Below are positions 36,439 through 46,493 of a DNA stretch of 64,000 nucleotides, piece after piece; position 1 is the stretch's first letter; the number at the start of each line of letters is the position of its first letter. The notes under the pieces were generated by a model. The model did no database searches. It was given only the letters and a program-made list of their open reading frames with translations, and had not been told where the DNA came from. The DNA is from Pseudorhizobium flavum (GTDB lineage Bacteria > Pseudomonadota > Alphaproteobacteria > Rhizobiales > Rhizobiaceae), in assembly GCF_902502825.2 (NCBI RefSeq), contig NZ_LR723673.1:1-64000 (forward strand). The letters run 5' to 3'. Made by a program: the position numbers and the translations under genes.

Positions 36439-36897
36439 TACATTCGATGCAGCAGGCCGGTCCTTCCTGCCGATCATTAAGGTCCATTTTTCCATCCCTT
36501 CGCATTTCTGCCTAGCTGGCGGACGAGAAGACCGTGTTTGCCAAACGGGGCCACTGCCGACGAACCGATGCTGGTGCGCTTCAGCCAGCGGATCCCGTTC
36601 GACCACGATTTTCTAATGCCGCAGATAGTGGCCACAATTGCGACAGCAGCGGCTCAGGGTCGGGAGGGGCGAGCAGACACATCTGCGGATCCTCCTCCCA
36701 TTAGAATGAACCGTCCGTGGCCATGGCACAAGCAGCGTTTACAGCCTGTCTTGAGCCGAGTTTTGAAGTTAGGGTACATCTGGGGGACGTGTTGAAGGTG
36801 CAACGTCCGCGAACCGCCATGTCTGACGGCCATGGCACAAGCCTCTTTCGTGATATAGCTCATTGGCTCCGGCCGATCAGACAGTGAGGAATTTGGA
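36439..36897. other. Non-coding gap with a short direct repeat
   Basis: No gene supported. The 15-mer GGCCATGGCACAAGC occurs at about 36718 and again near 36829, which may be a short duplication or part of a regulatory region before the PepSY gene. Confidence 0.4.
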
Positions 36898-37206
36898 GTG
36901 CGAACACTGAAGATAAGGACCATTGCCTGTGTGATAACGACCTTGATCATTTCAGGGACCGTGGCAGTCTCTCAGGAAACACCAGCTTCTCTTGTCGAGC
37001 TTCCACCGCAAGGAGGTGTGAAGCTTTCACAACTGTTGGCGGAACTCGAGGGACGCGCAGGATTTTACGCGATTAAGAGCATTTCCTACTCCCGCGGGGA
37101 ATACGAGGTCGTGTACTACATGCAGGATGGAGCCGAAGTAAGGTTAAATCTAGATGCCAAGTCTGGCGACGTTCGGCCACCGAAGAGCGGCCTGTTTGGA
37201 AGGTGA
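36898..37206 (+). CDS. Periplasmic PepSY-domain protein
   Basis: A 102-aa protein starting at GTG 36898 after GAGGA. It has a signal peptide (basic start, hydrophobic IACVITTLIISGTVAV, cleavage near AVSQE). The mature part is one PepSY-like domain: LSQLLAELEGRAGFYAIKSI, EVVYYMQDGAEVRLNLDAKS, GDVRPP. PepSY domains are often secreted inhibitors or modulators of proteases or partners of sensor systems. It precedes the UbiB-like kinase gene by 98 bp in the same direction. Confidence 0.75.
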   Translation: MRTLKIRTIACVITTLIISGTVAVSQETPASLVELPPQGGVKLSQLLAELEGRAGFYAIKSISYSRGEYEVVYYMQDGAEVRLNLDAKSGDVRPPKSGLFGR

Positions 37207-37304
37207 CAAGAGGGGGCTAAAATGCTCGTGAAACAAACGCATTCGCTAACGCGCCAATTCAGGCTGGACGACTCGACGTTGAGCCGCCAGAGAAACCGAG
37301 ACAT

Positions 37305-38921
37305 ATGATTTCGACCAAACTCTCGGCCGCTGACTATCGGCGGCTCGTGACCATGCTCCGGCTGCTTGGACAGGCGGGGCTTAAACCAACCCTGGTTCGC
37401 CTCGGGCTGATCCGCACCCGGAACGTAGAGCCTTTAAGCGCCGAGGCCGAAGCAGAGGCTTTAGTCAGCGCACTGGAGCGGCTGGGACCGACTTTCGTAA
37501 AGCTGGGGCAAATCATGGGGACGCGAGCGGATCTGCTTCCTCCTGAGTTAACGGAACGTTTGAGCCGGCTGCACGATGCCGTCGCTCCGGTGCCGTTCGA
37601 GGAAGTGCGGTCCCAGCTGGTTGATGATCTGGGCGATGATCCCGCAGAGGCGTTCGCCGAATTTTCGGCCACGCCCATAGCTGCCGGGTCCATTGCTCAG
37701 GTCTACGAAGCTCGTCTTACCACAGGCGAGCCTGTCGTCGTGAAGGTACGGCGGCCGGGCATAGAGGAGGTCATCCGTGCAGACCTGCGCCTGCTCTCGG
37801 CCGCCGCGCGGGTGATCGAACGGCGGGTTCCATCGCTTAGGCGACATCAGCCCACACGCGTGGTCGAGCAGTTGGCGCACGCGCTTCTGGAGGAAATTGA
37901 CTTCAGGATTGAGGCCCGCAACCAGGAGGACGTCCGCCAGCGCACTACAGTTTTTGTGGTGCCGCGCGTCTACCGGCAGTTCAGCACCGACAGGACCCTC
38001 GTAAGCGATCGCATCCTGGGCAGGAGCCCCAACCAGGCATTTAGACTCGCGGAGCCGGCGCTGGCCGGAACCCTGGCCCCGGAAGCGGCCCGAGGATTGC
38101 TGGGCCTGATGCTGCTAGACGGCGTGTTTCATGCCGATCCTCACCCTGGGAATGTGCTCGTCACACCTGAGGGTCGGCTTGCCTTGCTTGACTTCGGGTC
38201 TGTCGGCCGCCTATCCGCAAAGCGTCGCGAGCAGGTGCTCGTCGTGCTCGGGTCCTTGGTGGATGCTGATGTGGGCGCCGTGAGCGACATCCTGATGGAC
38301 TGGGCTAGCCGGTCAGGCCCGCCTCCGCCAGGGCTCGAGCCGGCCGTCGATGGGTTTTTTACGCGCTACGGTGCCCAATCGGGCCGCGACGTCCGCCTCG
38401 CGGAGGCGGTCACAGAATTCATCTCGATTGCCCGGCAAAACGAACTTGCGCTCCCGCCCGATCTCCTTCTCTTAATGCGGGCGCTTGGAATTTCGGAGGG
38501 CCTGGCCAGAACACTGGACCCTGACCTGGACGTAGTGGAGGCGATCACACCAGTCGTCCTAGACGCCTTCGCGCAGCGCTTCAGCTTCAAGGCCTTGGCG
38601 ACGCGCGGTTTCCGTATCTTAAAGGAGCTCGATCAAGTTGCCACGATCGCGCCCGAGGCTCTGCGCAGAGGCGTGGCTCGGCTGAGGCGCGAAGGGCTGG
38701 TCGTTGAGGTCTCAATCCCCGACCTGAAGGCTGTCAGCGATGCGGTGCGCCGCGCAGGCGATACTTTGGCCAGTGCCGTGGTTGCGGCAGCTTTGATCCT
38801 ATCCGGTGCTCTTTATTCGAGTGCGTCGGGTGGGGACCCGGCGCAATCCTTGTTTTCCCTAGTGGCGCTCGGCCTAGGCGTGGGTATCTGGCTGGTCTTT
38901 GTGGTGAGGCGTCGCGACTGA
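37305..38921 (+). CDS. UbiB/ABC1-family atypical kinase-like protein
   Basis: A 538-aa protein with the hallmarks of the UbiB family. The N-terminal KxGQ motif sits in GPTFVKLGQIMGTRADLLPP (about residue 65) and the Ala-rich nucleotide loop in AAGSIAQVYEA. The catalytic Lys is in VVVKVRRPG, followed by EIDFRIEARN, HADPHPGNVLV and LLDFGSVGRL. Two C-terminal transmembrane helices (residues about 490-535) match the family. Members support ubiquinone or other isoprenoid lipid biosynthesis as ATPases. Chromosomal ubiB is normally single-copy, so a plasmid paralogue beside a small heat-shock protein suggests a stress-related role (inference). Confidence 0.85.
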   Translation: MISTKLSAADYRRLVTMLRLLGQAGLKPTLVRLGLIRTRNVEPLSAEAEAEALVSALERLGPTFVKLGQIMGTRADLLPPELTERLSRLHDAVAPVPFEEVRSQLVDDLGDDPAEAFAEFSATPIAAGSIAQVYEARLTTGEPVVVKVRRPGIEEVIRADLRLLSAAARVIERRVPSLRRHQPTRVVEQLAHALLEEIDFRIEARNQEDVRQRTTVFVVPRVYRQFSTDRTLVSDRILGRSPNQAFRLAEPALAGTLAPEAARGLLGLMLLDGVFHADPHPGNVLVTPEGRLALLDFGSVGRLSAKRREQVLVVLGSLVDADVGAVSDILMDWASRSGPPPPGLEPAVDGFFTRYGAQSGRDVRLAEAVTEFISIARQNELALPPDLLLLMRALGISEGLARTLDPDLDVVEAITPVVLDAFAQRFSFKALATRGFRILKELDQVATIAPEALRRGVARLRREGLVVEVSIPDLKAVSDAVRRAGDTLASAVVAAALILSGALYSSASGGDPAQSLFSLVALGLGVGIWLVFVVRRRD

Positions 38922-39356
38922 AGGACCTGGACCGACAGGGACCCGGCGCGCCTTTCCGTGGACCCACGCAGCTTTCGGGAGATCCACGGTCAAAAGACCG
39001 TCCTGAAGGTTCGCTGTGACACGCTCGGGCTCCACGGCTTCCGGCAGCGGCACGAGCTGATCGACGCCGCCTCCCATCCGGCCTTCGATCGCAAGCTCCT
39101 GCGCCCTCAGTCGAACCGAAAGCGAAGTGGCATCCAGCAATAGCTCATCAAGGCCACGACCCGGCACTTCGAATACTACGGTTACCTTCTCAAAGGTTTC
39201 CGAAACAGAGAAATTAGCGGTCGCCTCGTCGCTGAGATCGGGGCTGCGGTTTGGCCGCCGCCACATCCTGCTGAGCCCGCGAGACAGGATACCCTCATAT
39301 CCGAGGCGTGCGGTCATAGCCGTGTTTCCAAGCCTAATCTGAATGTCGCCTATCAT
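38874..39356 (-). CDS. Hsp20/alpha-crystallin-like small heat-shock protein
   Basis: A 160-aa protein with a central alpha-crystallin-like beta-sandwich: EKVTVVFEVPGRGLDELLLD, SVRLRAQELAIEGR, then ERVTANLQDGLLTVDLPKA, matching the Gly-x-Leu region of the domain. The C-terminal tail is extended and Pro/His-rich. It acts as an ATP-independent holdase for unfolding proteins. It is convergent with the UbiB-like gene and overlaps its 3' end by 48 bp. A purine-rich ribosome-binding site (GGAGGT on the minus strand) precedes ATG 39356. Confidence 0.75.
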   Translation of the reverse strand: MIGDIQIRLGNTAMTARLGYEGILSRGLSRMWRRPNRSPDLSDEATANFSVSETFEKVTVVFEVPGRGLDELLLDATSLSVRLRAQELAIEGRMGGGVDQLVPLPEAVEPERVTANLQDGLLTVDLPKAAWVHGKARRVPVGPGPSVATPHHKDQPDTHA

Positions 39357-39872
39357 CTTTTTACCTCCATTTCTCGCGAAGATGCTACTGGCAGGTGGCG
39401 GAATAAAGGCAACGGATGTTCGCGATTGGCCGCTTCGGCCGGCTGCACATCATCAGCGGTGGGCTGTTGGCCGAGGCAGCTCGTGATGACCTGCGGGGAC
39501 AGACAGTCAGGTGCCAGAGCATCTCAGCGTGTGTCATGCTGCGTCTCCTGCTTCGCTGCGGAAGCCATCTACCCCAACGTTAGCCAAGGCAAGCCACCAG
39601 AAGCGGACGCAAACAAGCGCTGGCGAGACCCTTCTACGACCCTAAGGCGAGGAGGAGGGCTTTCACCGCGAGACGTTCCAGCGAGTTCCTGAGGTTCCGT
39701 CGCCGGTCGCCCATTCCATCGTCACTGCTGAAGCAGGGGTCGGCGTAGAAACTACCTAGGCGGCGGCTTCTCGGGCGCCCCTTTCTGGTCCCTAGCCCTA
39801 AGCGGCTAGCGGGTTGGCCAACTGTCGGCGAATATTCGGGACCTGAATGGATGGATCAGCGGCTGGCATTAT
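39357..39872. other. Intergenic region between hsp20-like and hydrolase genes
   Basis: No gene is supported. A short open frame at 39426-39692 has no recognisable domain. The promoter of the hsp20-like gene should lie at the left side of this stretch. Confidence 0.4.
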
Positions 39873-41024
39873 TCATTTTCCTGCGATTACGTTTGATAGA
39901 ACATCAAAGGGGCTAGATACGGTCGTGCCGACGGCCCTAAACACGAAAGCGCCTGCACGCCGAAAGCCGGAGGGTTGCCCGTTTACCCCCAACTGCCGGT
40001 AGCTTGCTGCCAGGTTTGGGAAACGACTATGGTTCATCGGGCCGGAAGACGGCAGTTCGGAAATGTCGACGATCGTTATATTATATTCGCGGGCTGCCTC
40101 TGCTATTTTCGGATCCTTTACGTCGAGCGATCCGACACGACGGTCGCCCGAGAGGAGGCCGGAAATTTGTAGCGCCCGGTCGTCGCTTGAGACAAGAACA
40201 GCCATCGGCGTCCGCAGCCTCCCGATGGTCTCCACGTTCTTTCGGAAGACGTCTACATCGATGTCTGGCGCAGCTAGCATCACTGTAAGGCGATCCAGTA
40301 CCTTGCCCTGGTCCGTGAGCCGGAGCTGACGCAAGGCCTCCATCGTCAGCCATCCTCCCATGCTATGGCCGAACACGATTACGTTGGAAAAGCGCTGGGT
40401 CGCCAGATCGCGGAGCAACAACGAAAGAGCATCACGCGAATATGTCGCAGCCTCCTTGTCGGCCAGATAACCGGTGACTGTGGCACTCGAGGGCCAGGAA
40501 AAGAGAACGGGAGCCCCATTAAATTGAGCATCGGCTGACATCTGCGCGAGGCGGAAAAGCGACTCCTGGAACGAGTAGTTGAAACCATGTACGAACACAC
40601 CAGCTTCTTTACGTCCGTGCGCGGCAACCTGAGCGAGAAATGACTGGCGCTGAAGCTCCCTCTTCCCGACAACGACAAAGCTGCTTCGCACGTCAGGCTT
40701 CGGGCCCGGATACTCAATGTTTCCAGTTTTATGTTCGGGGGGAATGGATATAGTGTATTCAAGAAAACGCGTCTGGGGGGCCTTGCCGTCGCTATAGCCA
40801 AGCCCTTTCAAGTCAGGCGAGCGAGTTGTCGCAACGTAGATGGACACCGTTCGTGCAGTAGGGTGTGCGGGTTCTACCTGTCGCAAAACAGCAGCGGTGG
40901 GACGAGTGGCACAAGCCGAAGTCGCCAGCACCATTACAAGCCAAGCCGCGACCGATAGGGCAGCCTTCCATGTTGCGGGGTCGTAGATACACGATCTAAC
41001 GGTCATTCGAATTTTTTCGAGCAC
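39873..41024 (-). CDS. Lipoprotein alpha/beta-hydrolase (DUF900-type)
   Basis: A 383-aa protein (a second start at ATG 41006 is possible). A lipobox follows an N-terminal hydrophobic segment (LVMVLATSACATRP, Cys near residue 38), so it is probably membrane-anchored. The DUF900 hydrolase core includes VFVHGFNYSFQESLFRLAQM (oxyanion loop), the nucleophile elbow VFGHSMGGWLTMEALRQL (Ser) and MLAAPDIDVDVFRKNV; the acid and His lie toward VLVSSDDRAL and NHSRFP. Substrate unknown; esterase or lipase activity toward envelope components is likely. It is isolated from its neighbours by gaps on both sides. Confidence 0.8.
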   Translation of the reverse strand: MLEKIRMTVRSCIYDPATWKAALSVAAWLVMVLATSACATRPTAAVLRQVEPAHPTARTVSIYVATTRSPDLKGLGYSDGKAPQTRFLEYTISIPPEHKTGNIEYPGPKPDVRSSFVVVGKRELQRQSFLAQVAAHGRKEAGVFVHGFNYSFQESLFRLAQMSADAQFNGAPVLFSWPSSATVTGYLADKEAATYSRDALSLLLRDLATQRFSNVIVFGHSMGGWLTMEALRQLRLTDQGKVLDRLTVMLAAPDIDVDVFRKNVETIGRLRTPMAVLVSSDDRALQISGLLSGDRRVGSLDVKDPKIAEAAREYNITIVDISELPSSGPMNHSRFPNLAASYRQLGVNGQPSGFRRAGAFVFRAVGTTVSSPFDVLSNVIAGK

Positions 41025-41177
41025 TCCAAAGGTCGTTGCGCGGCGGTGACTGGCCGCTCCTCGCAGCGAGGTTTAGCTGTTTATCAGCAAAGGCAAAGCT
41101 AAGACTATTATTCTTGTCTACGGGGGGTGCAGCGTCAGAACGCTGCCCTGGATAGAGCAATTTTTGAACGCTGGTGA

Positions 41178-41996
41178 TCATCCAGAGGGTACCAGCCAGC
41201 CTGCGTCGTCCATTGCCGCCTCGGCCGCCTCGGCTTCCGGCACGTCTCCCCTCCAGCGAGAGGCATCAAGTCGCCGCCCCGTTACCCCCTCCGAGGCCTC
41301 GGAGGCGAGCCAGAGAAGCGGCGGGACGATGATCGAGGGATCAAGCAGACCATCTCGATCCTTCTGCGGGAGTCCCTCCGGAATCATGCCCGTCAAGGTT
41401 GCACCACCCGGAAGCAGAGCGTTCACCGTTACGCCTGTGCCATCGAGATCCTGCGCCCAAATGATGGTTTCCGACTCCAGCGCCGCCTTGGAGGGACCAT
41501 AAGGTGAGAAGCCCGCCCGCCGCATGGTGCTTTGGTTCATGCTGATGTTGACGATCCGACCGTAGCCCGCAGAGATCATCGCTGGCACCGCCGCCCGCGC
41601 CATCAGGAACGGACCGTTCACGTTGGTATCGATGACCATGCGCCAGACGTTCGGGTCTGTTTCCCAGAACCTGCTCGGGTTCGTAAGGAACTGCGGATTG
41701 ACATACTTCATGCCACGACCGGCGTTGTTGATAAGCATGTCGAGCCTGCCGAACCGGTCAAGCGCCGTTGCGACGACGCGGGCGCAGTCTTCCTCCCGCG
41801 CGACATCGGCGGTCACGGGAACGGCGCGGCCGTTCCCGCTCTCGACGGCGACCGCTTCGACCTCTGCGGCCTCGCGCGCTGCGGTTGCCAATACGCGAGC
41901 CCCCGCCGCCGCAAGGCCGAGTACCATGGCCCGACCGAGGCCACGCCCGCCTCCAGTGACGATGGCTACCTTGCCCTCAAGCCGGCCGCCGCTCAT
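41178..41996 (-). CDS. Short-chain dehydrogenase/reductase
   Basis: A 272-aa classical SDR. The cofactor-binding motif is [20 protein letters not shown], with MLINNAGRG (NNAG). The catalytic residues are the Ser in [10 protein letters not shown] and YGPSKAALE (Tyr, Lys two turns later). The start overlaps the stop of the aldo/keto reductase gene (ATGA at 41993-41996), so both come from one transcript. It would reduce a ketone or oxidise an alcohol with NAD(P)(H); substrate unknown. Confidence 0.9.
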   Translation of the reverse strand: MSGGRLEGKVAIVTGGGRGLGRAMVLGLAAAGARVLATAAREAAEVEAVAVESGNGRAVPVTADVAREEDCARVVATALDRFGRLDMLINNAGRGMKYVNPQFLTNPSRFWETDPNVWRMVIDTNVNGPFLMARAAVPAMISAGYGRIVNISMNQSTMRRAGFSPYGPSKAALESETIIWAQDLDGTGVTVNALLPGGATLTGMIPEGLPQKDRDGLLDPSIIVPPLLWLASEASEGVTGRRLDASRWRGDVPEAEAAEAAMDDAGWLVPSG

Positions 41997-42979
41997 CGGT
42001 TCAGCGCCTGCATCTGAGGTGCGGCATATCGCGTTCCCGCAGCGGCGCCGGCCGGCAATATCCGGTCGATCCGCGTGAGATCCTCGGCCGTCATTCGAAC
42101 GTCGACCGCTGCAACGTTTTCCTCAAGCCGCGCGCGCTTCTTGGTTCCCGGGATCGGCACGATATCCTCGCCTTGTGCAAGTAGCCACGCGAGCGCCAGC
42201 TGAGCAGAGGTGCAACCCTTCTCGCGAGCCATCACCTCGATCTCGCCCACCAAATTTAGGTTCTTTTGGAAGTTCTCGCCCTGGAAGCGTGGCGCGTTGC
42301 GGCGGTAGTCATCCTCTCCCAGGTCCTCAATGCGGCGAATGTTTCCCGTGAGAAAGCCGCGCCCGAGGGGGCTGTATGCGACGTAGCCGATGCCCAGCTT
42401 GCGCACCGTCGGGAGGACTTCCTCCTCACACTCTCGGCTCCAGAGCGAGTACTCGGTCTGAAGGACCGTGATGGGATGTACGGCATGGGCACGGCGGATT
42501 GTCTCGGGCGCAGCCTCCGACAGCCCGAGGTAGCGCACTTTCCCGGCCTTCACAAGTTCCGCCATGGCGCCGACCGTCTCCTCGATTGGCGTATTAGGGT
42601 CAACCCGGTGCTGGTAATATAGGTCGATGTGGTCCACCCCGAGGCGCTTTAGCGATGCCTCGCAGGCCTGGTGCACATAGTCCGCGTCGCCGCGAATCCC
42701 ATGATACTCGCCGTTCTCGCCGCGGACATTGCCGAACTTGGTCGCAAGCACAACTTGGTCGCGGCGGTCGGCGATGGCCTTTCCGACGAGCACTTCATTA
42801 ATGAAGGGGCCATACATGTCGGCGGTGTCAAGCAACGAGAGCCCAAGCTCGAGCGCTCGGTGTATCGTTGCTACTGCCTCGGTATCATCTCGGCCGCTAT
42901 AGAACTCTGACATTCCCATGCACCCGAGGCCGAGCGCTGAAACCTCAAGTCCTGCCGAACCAAGCCTGCGAGTTTTCAT
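41993..42979 (-). CDS. Aldo/keto reductase
   Basis: A 328-aa TIM-barrel aldo/keto reductase of the AKR13/YakC-like type. It begins [20 protein letters not shown]; the catalytic Asp and Tyr lie in [15 protein letters not shown], the Lys in [10 protein letters not shown], and the His in [16 protein letters not shown]. The NADPH-binding tail is in [14 protein letters not shown]. First gene of a two-gene unit with the SDR downstream. It probably reduces aldehydes or ketones; the pair may detoxify or interconvert a carbonyl compound. Confidence 0.9.
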   Translation of the reverse strand: MKTRRLGSAGLEVSALGLGCMGMSEFYSGRDDTEAVATIHRALELGLSLLDTADMYGPFINEVLVGKAIADRRDQVVLATKFGNVRGENGEYHGIRGDADYVHQACEASLKRLGVDHIDLYYQHRVDPNTPIEETVGAMAELVKAGKVRYLGLSEAAPETIRRAHAVHPITVLQTEYSLWSRECEEEVLPTVRKLGIGYVAYSPLGRGFLTGNIRRIEDLGEDDYRRNAPRFQGENFQKNLNLVGEIEVMAREKGCTSAQLALAWLLAQGEDIVPIPGTKKRARLEENVAAVDVRMTAEDLTRIDRILPAGAAAGTRYAAPQMQALNR

Positions 42980-43283
42980 CTATTGTCCTAACGCTTCTTG
43001 CCGTTGTTGAGGCTACAATGCCGGCGACCTACCGGGTTCCGCTCCTGGCCAGCACGCCACCTGCAGCATCCAAAACGATGACCAAGTGGTGATTTGAAAG
43101 CTTTGAAAGGCAGGCCCAACCGCTGCAGGCGGCACCCTCGTCGCTCTCTACACCTGATAATCCGGCACCATGGAGCAAGTGCCACCAGGGGGCAACTGCC
43201 GCATAGTGCTATAATAATCTCGCTGGCACCATAGACGCCAGAGGAAAGTTTTCTAGATTGTTGGGTGGGACAATCCATATGGG
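42980..43283. other. Intergenic region upstream of the aldo/keto reductase
   Basis: No gene or clear motif was recognised. It should hold the promoter of the reductase pair (minus strand) and of the DUF2934 gene (plus strand). Confidence 0.35.
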
Positions 43284-43469
43284 ATGGCCACCATGATTGG
43301 GGAAAGGCGGGAGTTGATCCGCCGACGCGCCCAGCAGATTTGGGAGAGCGAAGGCCAGCCAGAGGGCGCCGAACTTCGCCATTCAAAAAAGCCTCTGACG
43401 AAAGAGGCAGGTATGACAGCTGCGAAAGTCCGAATCACCCGGGCCAACAGGAAAAGTGGGACGATGTAA
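43284..43469 (+). CDS. Small DUF2934-type protein
   Basis: A 61-aa protein. The motif IRRRAQQIWESEGQPEGAE matches the DUF2934 consensus (RAYxIWExEGxPxG). The basic C-terminus (KVRITRANRKSG) is disordered. Function unknown; family members are common in rhizobia. The ATG at 43284 or 43293 could be used. Confidence 0.6.
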   Translation: MATMIGERRELIRRRAQQIWESEGQPEGAELRHSKKPLTKEAGMTAAKVRITRANRKSGTM

Positions 43470-43621
43470 ATTGCGTTAAGGACGCGGCCGGCTGCGGCGA
43501 TGCCCTCTAGTGGCTGCGAAAGCAGCCGGTAAGGGCAAAGGGGGAACAATCTTGCATCAGTTCCCGAAATAGATAAACACCGGGGAAGGATGGCACAATC
43601 CAACAAAAAGACCAAGGGGCC

Positions 43622-44049
43622 ATGACGGGCGTGCAAAATCTAGATCGAGCCATCCAAGTGGCCCTTGAGGCACATCAAGGACAGACGGACATGATTGGCC
43701 CTCCATACTTCGAACATTGTCAGCGCGTAGCGCTGCTTGTTGTCGGGGATGATGGGCACACAGTCGCATATCTCCATGACGTGGCTGAAAGGGGAGGGGA
43801 TGGACGCTTGACCGGTTGAAAGAAGAAGGATTTCCGCCCGCCATCGTTGCCGCTGTGGATTGTTTGACAAGACGGCAAGATGAGTCGAGCGAGGAAGCCG
43901 TAAAGCGAGCGGCGACCAATCCCCTGGCTCTTTCGGTGAAACAGGCGGACGTCGAAGATAATCTATGGCAAGCTGATCAATCTGGTGGGAATACACAAGA
44001 GCACAAGCGCGATCTCGCTGTTCTTCGAAAGGCGACTGGCCAGTTGTAA
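43622..44049 (+). pseudogene. HD-domain phosphohydrolase (RelA/SpoT-like N-terminus), frameshifted
   Basis: The first frame, from ATG 43622, encodes DRAIQVALEAHQGQTDM and the HD motif TVAYLHDVAER, then stops after DGRLTG. The second frame, from 43816 (KEEGFPPAIVAAVDCLTRRQ, then NPLALSVKQADVEDNL), continues the fold. A single indel in the G-rich run near 43795-43803 would restore RLKEEGFP continuity. Both halves match small HD-domain proteins similar to the hydrolase domain of SpoT. Broken unless frameshifting occurs. Confidence 0.65.
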
Positions 44050-44188
44050 AACCGGCTGTCAAATGTAAGGCAGCAACATCGTGTGGGTTCAGGTCGTCCG
44101 CTCGTGCGGTCACTGCATTGCGAGGCGGAGATACGCACGCTGTCGAAAGATGCAGCCTATCTTTGAGGAGCCTTTCGGGCGGCTACCT

Positions 44189-44773
44189 CTAAAACCTATA
44201 GCTGACGAGGATGCCCGCGCGTGACAGGCCGTTATTGGGGCCGTCGCAAAGCTCCGCATGCGAAGAATGCTCGATCTGAGTAATGACGCTCCAGCTCTCG
44301 GTTAGATTGTATCCAGCGGCAGCGTACTCATGGAAGAGGGCACGGCAACCGAGGTTAGGGCTGTCGCCGCCGTCGGATGCATCCAAATCACCATCATGAA
44401 GGGTGCCGCCGAAGCCGAGTTCCAGGAAGAAACGATCTGTGACATCGGCGGTCCAGGAGAAGCCAGCATAAATCTGATTGGCTTCGCCGGCAGTCGAAAG
44501 GCTTGTACCTATGTGAACCCGCGGCCGGATCAGTTTTTCCAGTCCCTGCGCCTGTCTATGCCCCCAAGGATCAAAAAGAACAAGCCCCGTGGCGAAGGCG
44601 CCATGTTCGTCCTCGATGGAGACCAGAGTACCGAACCGCGCCTCGTCAAGGATTCCTATAGACTGGTCGAATCCGCGCTCAGTGACAGCGGAGACGCTCG
44701 CCAAGTCGGCAGCCTGGCCGGTGGCGGCCAATAGGACGGAGAAAAGCAAACCTGTCGTGAGAATTGTCTTCAT
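44189..44773 (-). CDS. PagL-like lipid A 3-O-deacylase (acyloxyacyl hydrolase family)
   Basis: A 194-aa outer-membrane protein with a signal peptide (LTTGLLFSVLLAATGQAA, cleavage near residue 22). The mature part is an 8-strand barrel-like sequence ending in the aromatic SYRF, a typical C-terminal outer-membrane signature. The PagL active-site region is present in QIEHSSHAELCDGPNNGLSR, with the catalytic His/Ser pair and the conserved PNxGL. It would remove the 3-O-linked acyl chain of lipid A and so modify envelope properties. The gene stands alone; no regulator is seen next to it. Confidence 0.8.
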   Translation of the reverse strand: MKTILTTGLLFSVLLAATGQAADLASVSAVTERGFDQSIGILDEARFGTLVSIEDEHGAFATGLVLFDPWGHRQAQGLEKLIRPRVHIGTSLSTAGEANQIYAGFSWTADVTDRFFLELGFGGTLHDGDLDASDGGDSPNLGCRALFHEYAAAGYNLTESWSVITQIEHSSHAELCDGPNNGLSRAGILVSYRF

Positions 44774-44819
44774 TGCCTTTCGGCTCCTGCAGCACCTGGG
44801 GACCTAGCGGGCACCGCCC

Positions 44820-45310
44820 GATTCGTCAAATCTACTGCGGAACATACGGGCAGGTCGCTGAATCCGCAACAGTAACCGGCTTCCGGTGCGGTTGTGACTT
44901 TGCCGCTTGGCTCGGCCTCGTTCCACGACAATTCTCTCCTGGCGTAAAAGAAAGGCTTGACCGGGTGTCGAAGGCTCGTCAGCCCGACATCCCATGCTCC
45001 TAATCATCCGGGCAGTGACGCGCCGGAGTGGTGCGCATCAAAAACTACCCGTACAAGGATCGTGGCTTTCGCGGATGCTCGCGAAGAAGCCGCGCATGCT
45101 GGTGGCGATCGCACTGGCGAACAAGATGATATGCACCATGCTGACGAAGCAGAAAGTTATCGAGACCCAGCTCTGGGCAATGGCGGCGTGAAAGGAAACT
45201 GCCACGGATTAGCGGGGACTCGCAAAGAGATGCGAGAAGTCGATGCCCTGAATGGGCGCATGATCCAACCGATCGGGAACGGGAAAACCGGTCTGGCACT
45301 TTAAGCGGGT
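44820..45310 (+). pseudogene. IS110-family transposase C-terminal remnant (right-pointing)
   Basis: CGCDFAAWLGLVPRQFSPG, KERLDRVSKARQPDI and, in another frame, WLSRMLAKKPRMLVAIALAN are the transposase_20 part of an IS110-family enzyme, frameshifted at about 44995. Its 3' half is repeated in inverted orientation at 46150-46490. Not functional. Confidence 0.75.
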
Positions 45311-46149
45311 CTTCCTCGCTTTGGGTGGTTAACAGATCGTTAACAAGGTACTTCGCTATTGGCGGGCATGAGAACAAAATAGAAATGGTCGCCCGGTCCG
45401 GGCATCAAGGTGCAAAGCATCGCAACCAAGGGCGACGGTGACCGGACTGTGTCGGCTTGCGGACCATCCTCGGGCATTTGCCCAGATTGCCGGAGACAGA
45501 GCAGAAGTCGGCACGGCTGGTCGTACCGCAGTCTCCAGGACCTGCCGATCCAGGGCAATGAAGTGACGGTAAGGCTTCGGTTGAGCCGCTGGCGTTGCAT
45601 ATATCGGCAGTGCTAACGACAAACATTCTCGGACCCAATCCCGGATATTGCCTCGCCCTACGCCCGCAGGACAGCGAGGGTCACAAAGATAGTGGCCCTG
45701 CTGGATCACGGCACAGGCGGACGCCCGGGAGAGCGCTTGATGAACCAGCTCGGGATGCCGGTCAGCGACGACACCCCGAGATCGATGCGGACTTTACGCG
45801 CAGGCTGCTCGTGAAGGTGCCCCGCAAGCGTCCCAGGTGGCTGACCGCTTTCATCTCTTCCAGAACCCGCGTCTTGCGATCGAGGAACAGATGAGCCTCT
45901 CCGGCCGAGCTACAGGCAGGGCACTGCTGCCAGGCGAGGACAGTGAGTTGCATCATGATCATGCTTCTCATGGGCAGGTGTCGCTTGGCACTTCTGTGGT
46001 TGCCGCCCGTTTGGCAAGAAGTTTCTGACCTTCTTTGACGTGTGATCGAGTGCGGTCTTCTGTCAGGCCTTTCGTTGCGGCGCTTGCAAAGGCCGCCGGC
46101 CGGTATGGTGATCTGCGGAGCGGGTCCAAATCTTAACCGCGAGCTTCAG
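45311..46149. other. Spacer between inverted IS110 remnants
   Basis: An 840-bp segment enclosed by the inverted IS110 copies. Several short overlapping frames exist but none has a recognisable domain or a good start. No gene is called. Confidence 0.35.
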
Positions 46150-46493
46150 GCTCAAAGTGCCAAACTGGTTTTCCCGTTCCCGATCGGTTCGATCATGCGC
46201 CCATTCAGGTCGTCGACTTCTCACACCTCTTTCGAGTCCCGGCTATCCCCGGCAGTTTCCTTTCACGCCGCCATTGCCAGAGCTGGGTCTCGATAATCTT
46301 CCTGCTTCGTCAGCATGGCCCATATTGTTCGAGCCATCTTGTTCGCCAGTGCGATCGCCACCAGCATGCGCGGCTTCTTCGCGAGCATCCGCGAAAGCCA
46401 TGAGCCTTGTACGGGTGGTTTTCGACCCGCCCAACTCAGGCGCGCCATTGCCCCGATGATCAGGAGCCTGCGGATGTCGGCCTGACCTGCCTT
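46150..46493 (-). pseudogene. IS110-family transposase C-terminal remnant (left-pointing)
   Basis: The minus strand encodes KAGQADIRRLLIIGAMARLS, WLSRMLAKKPRMLVAIALAN and KMARTIWAMLTKQEDYRDPA. It is an inverted near-copy of the remnant at 44990-45310, including the shared end GGAACGGGAAAACCGG-like block. Its 5' part was cut by insertion of the ISKra4 element at 46494. Confidence 0.75.

Noticed and set aside
39426..39692. 88-codon plus-strand frame
   Set aside because: No domain and no ribosome-binding site; overlaps the likely promoter area of the hsp20-like gene.
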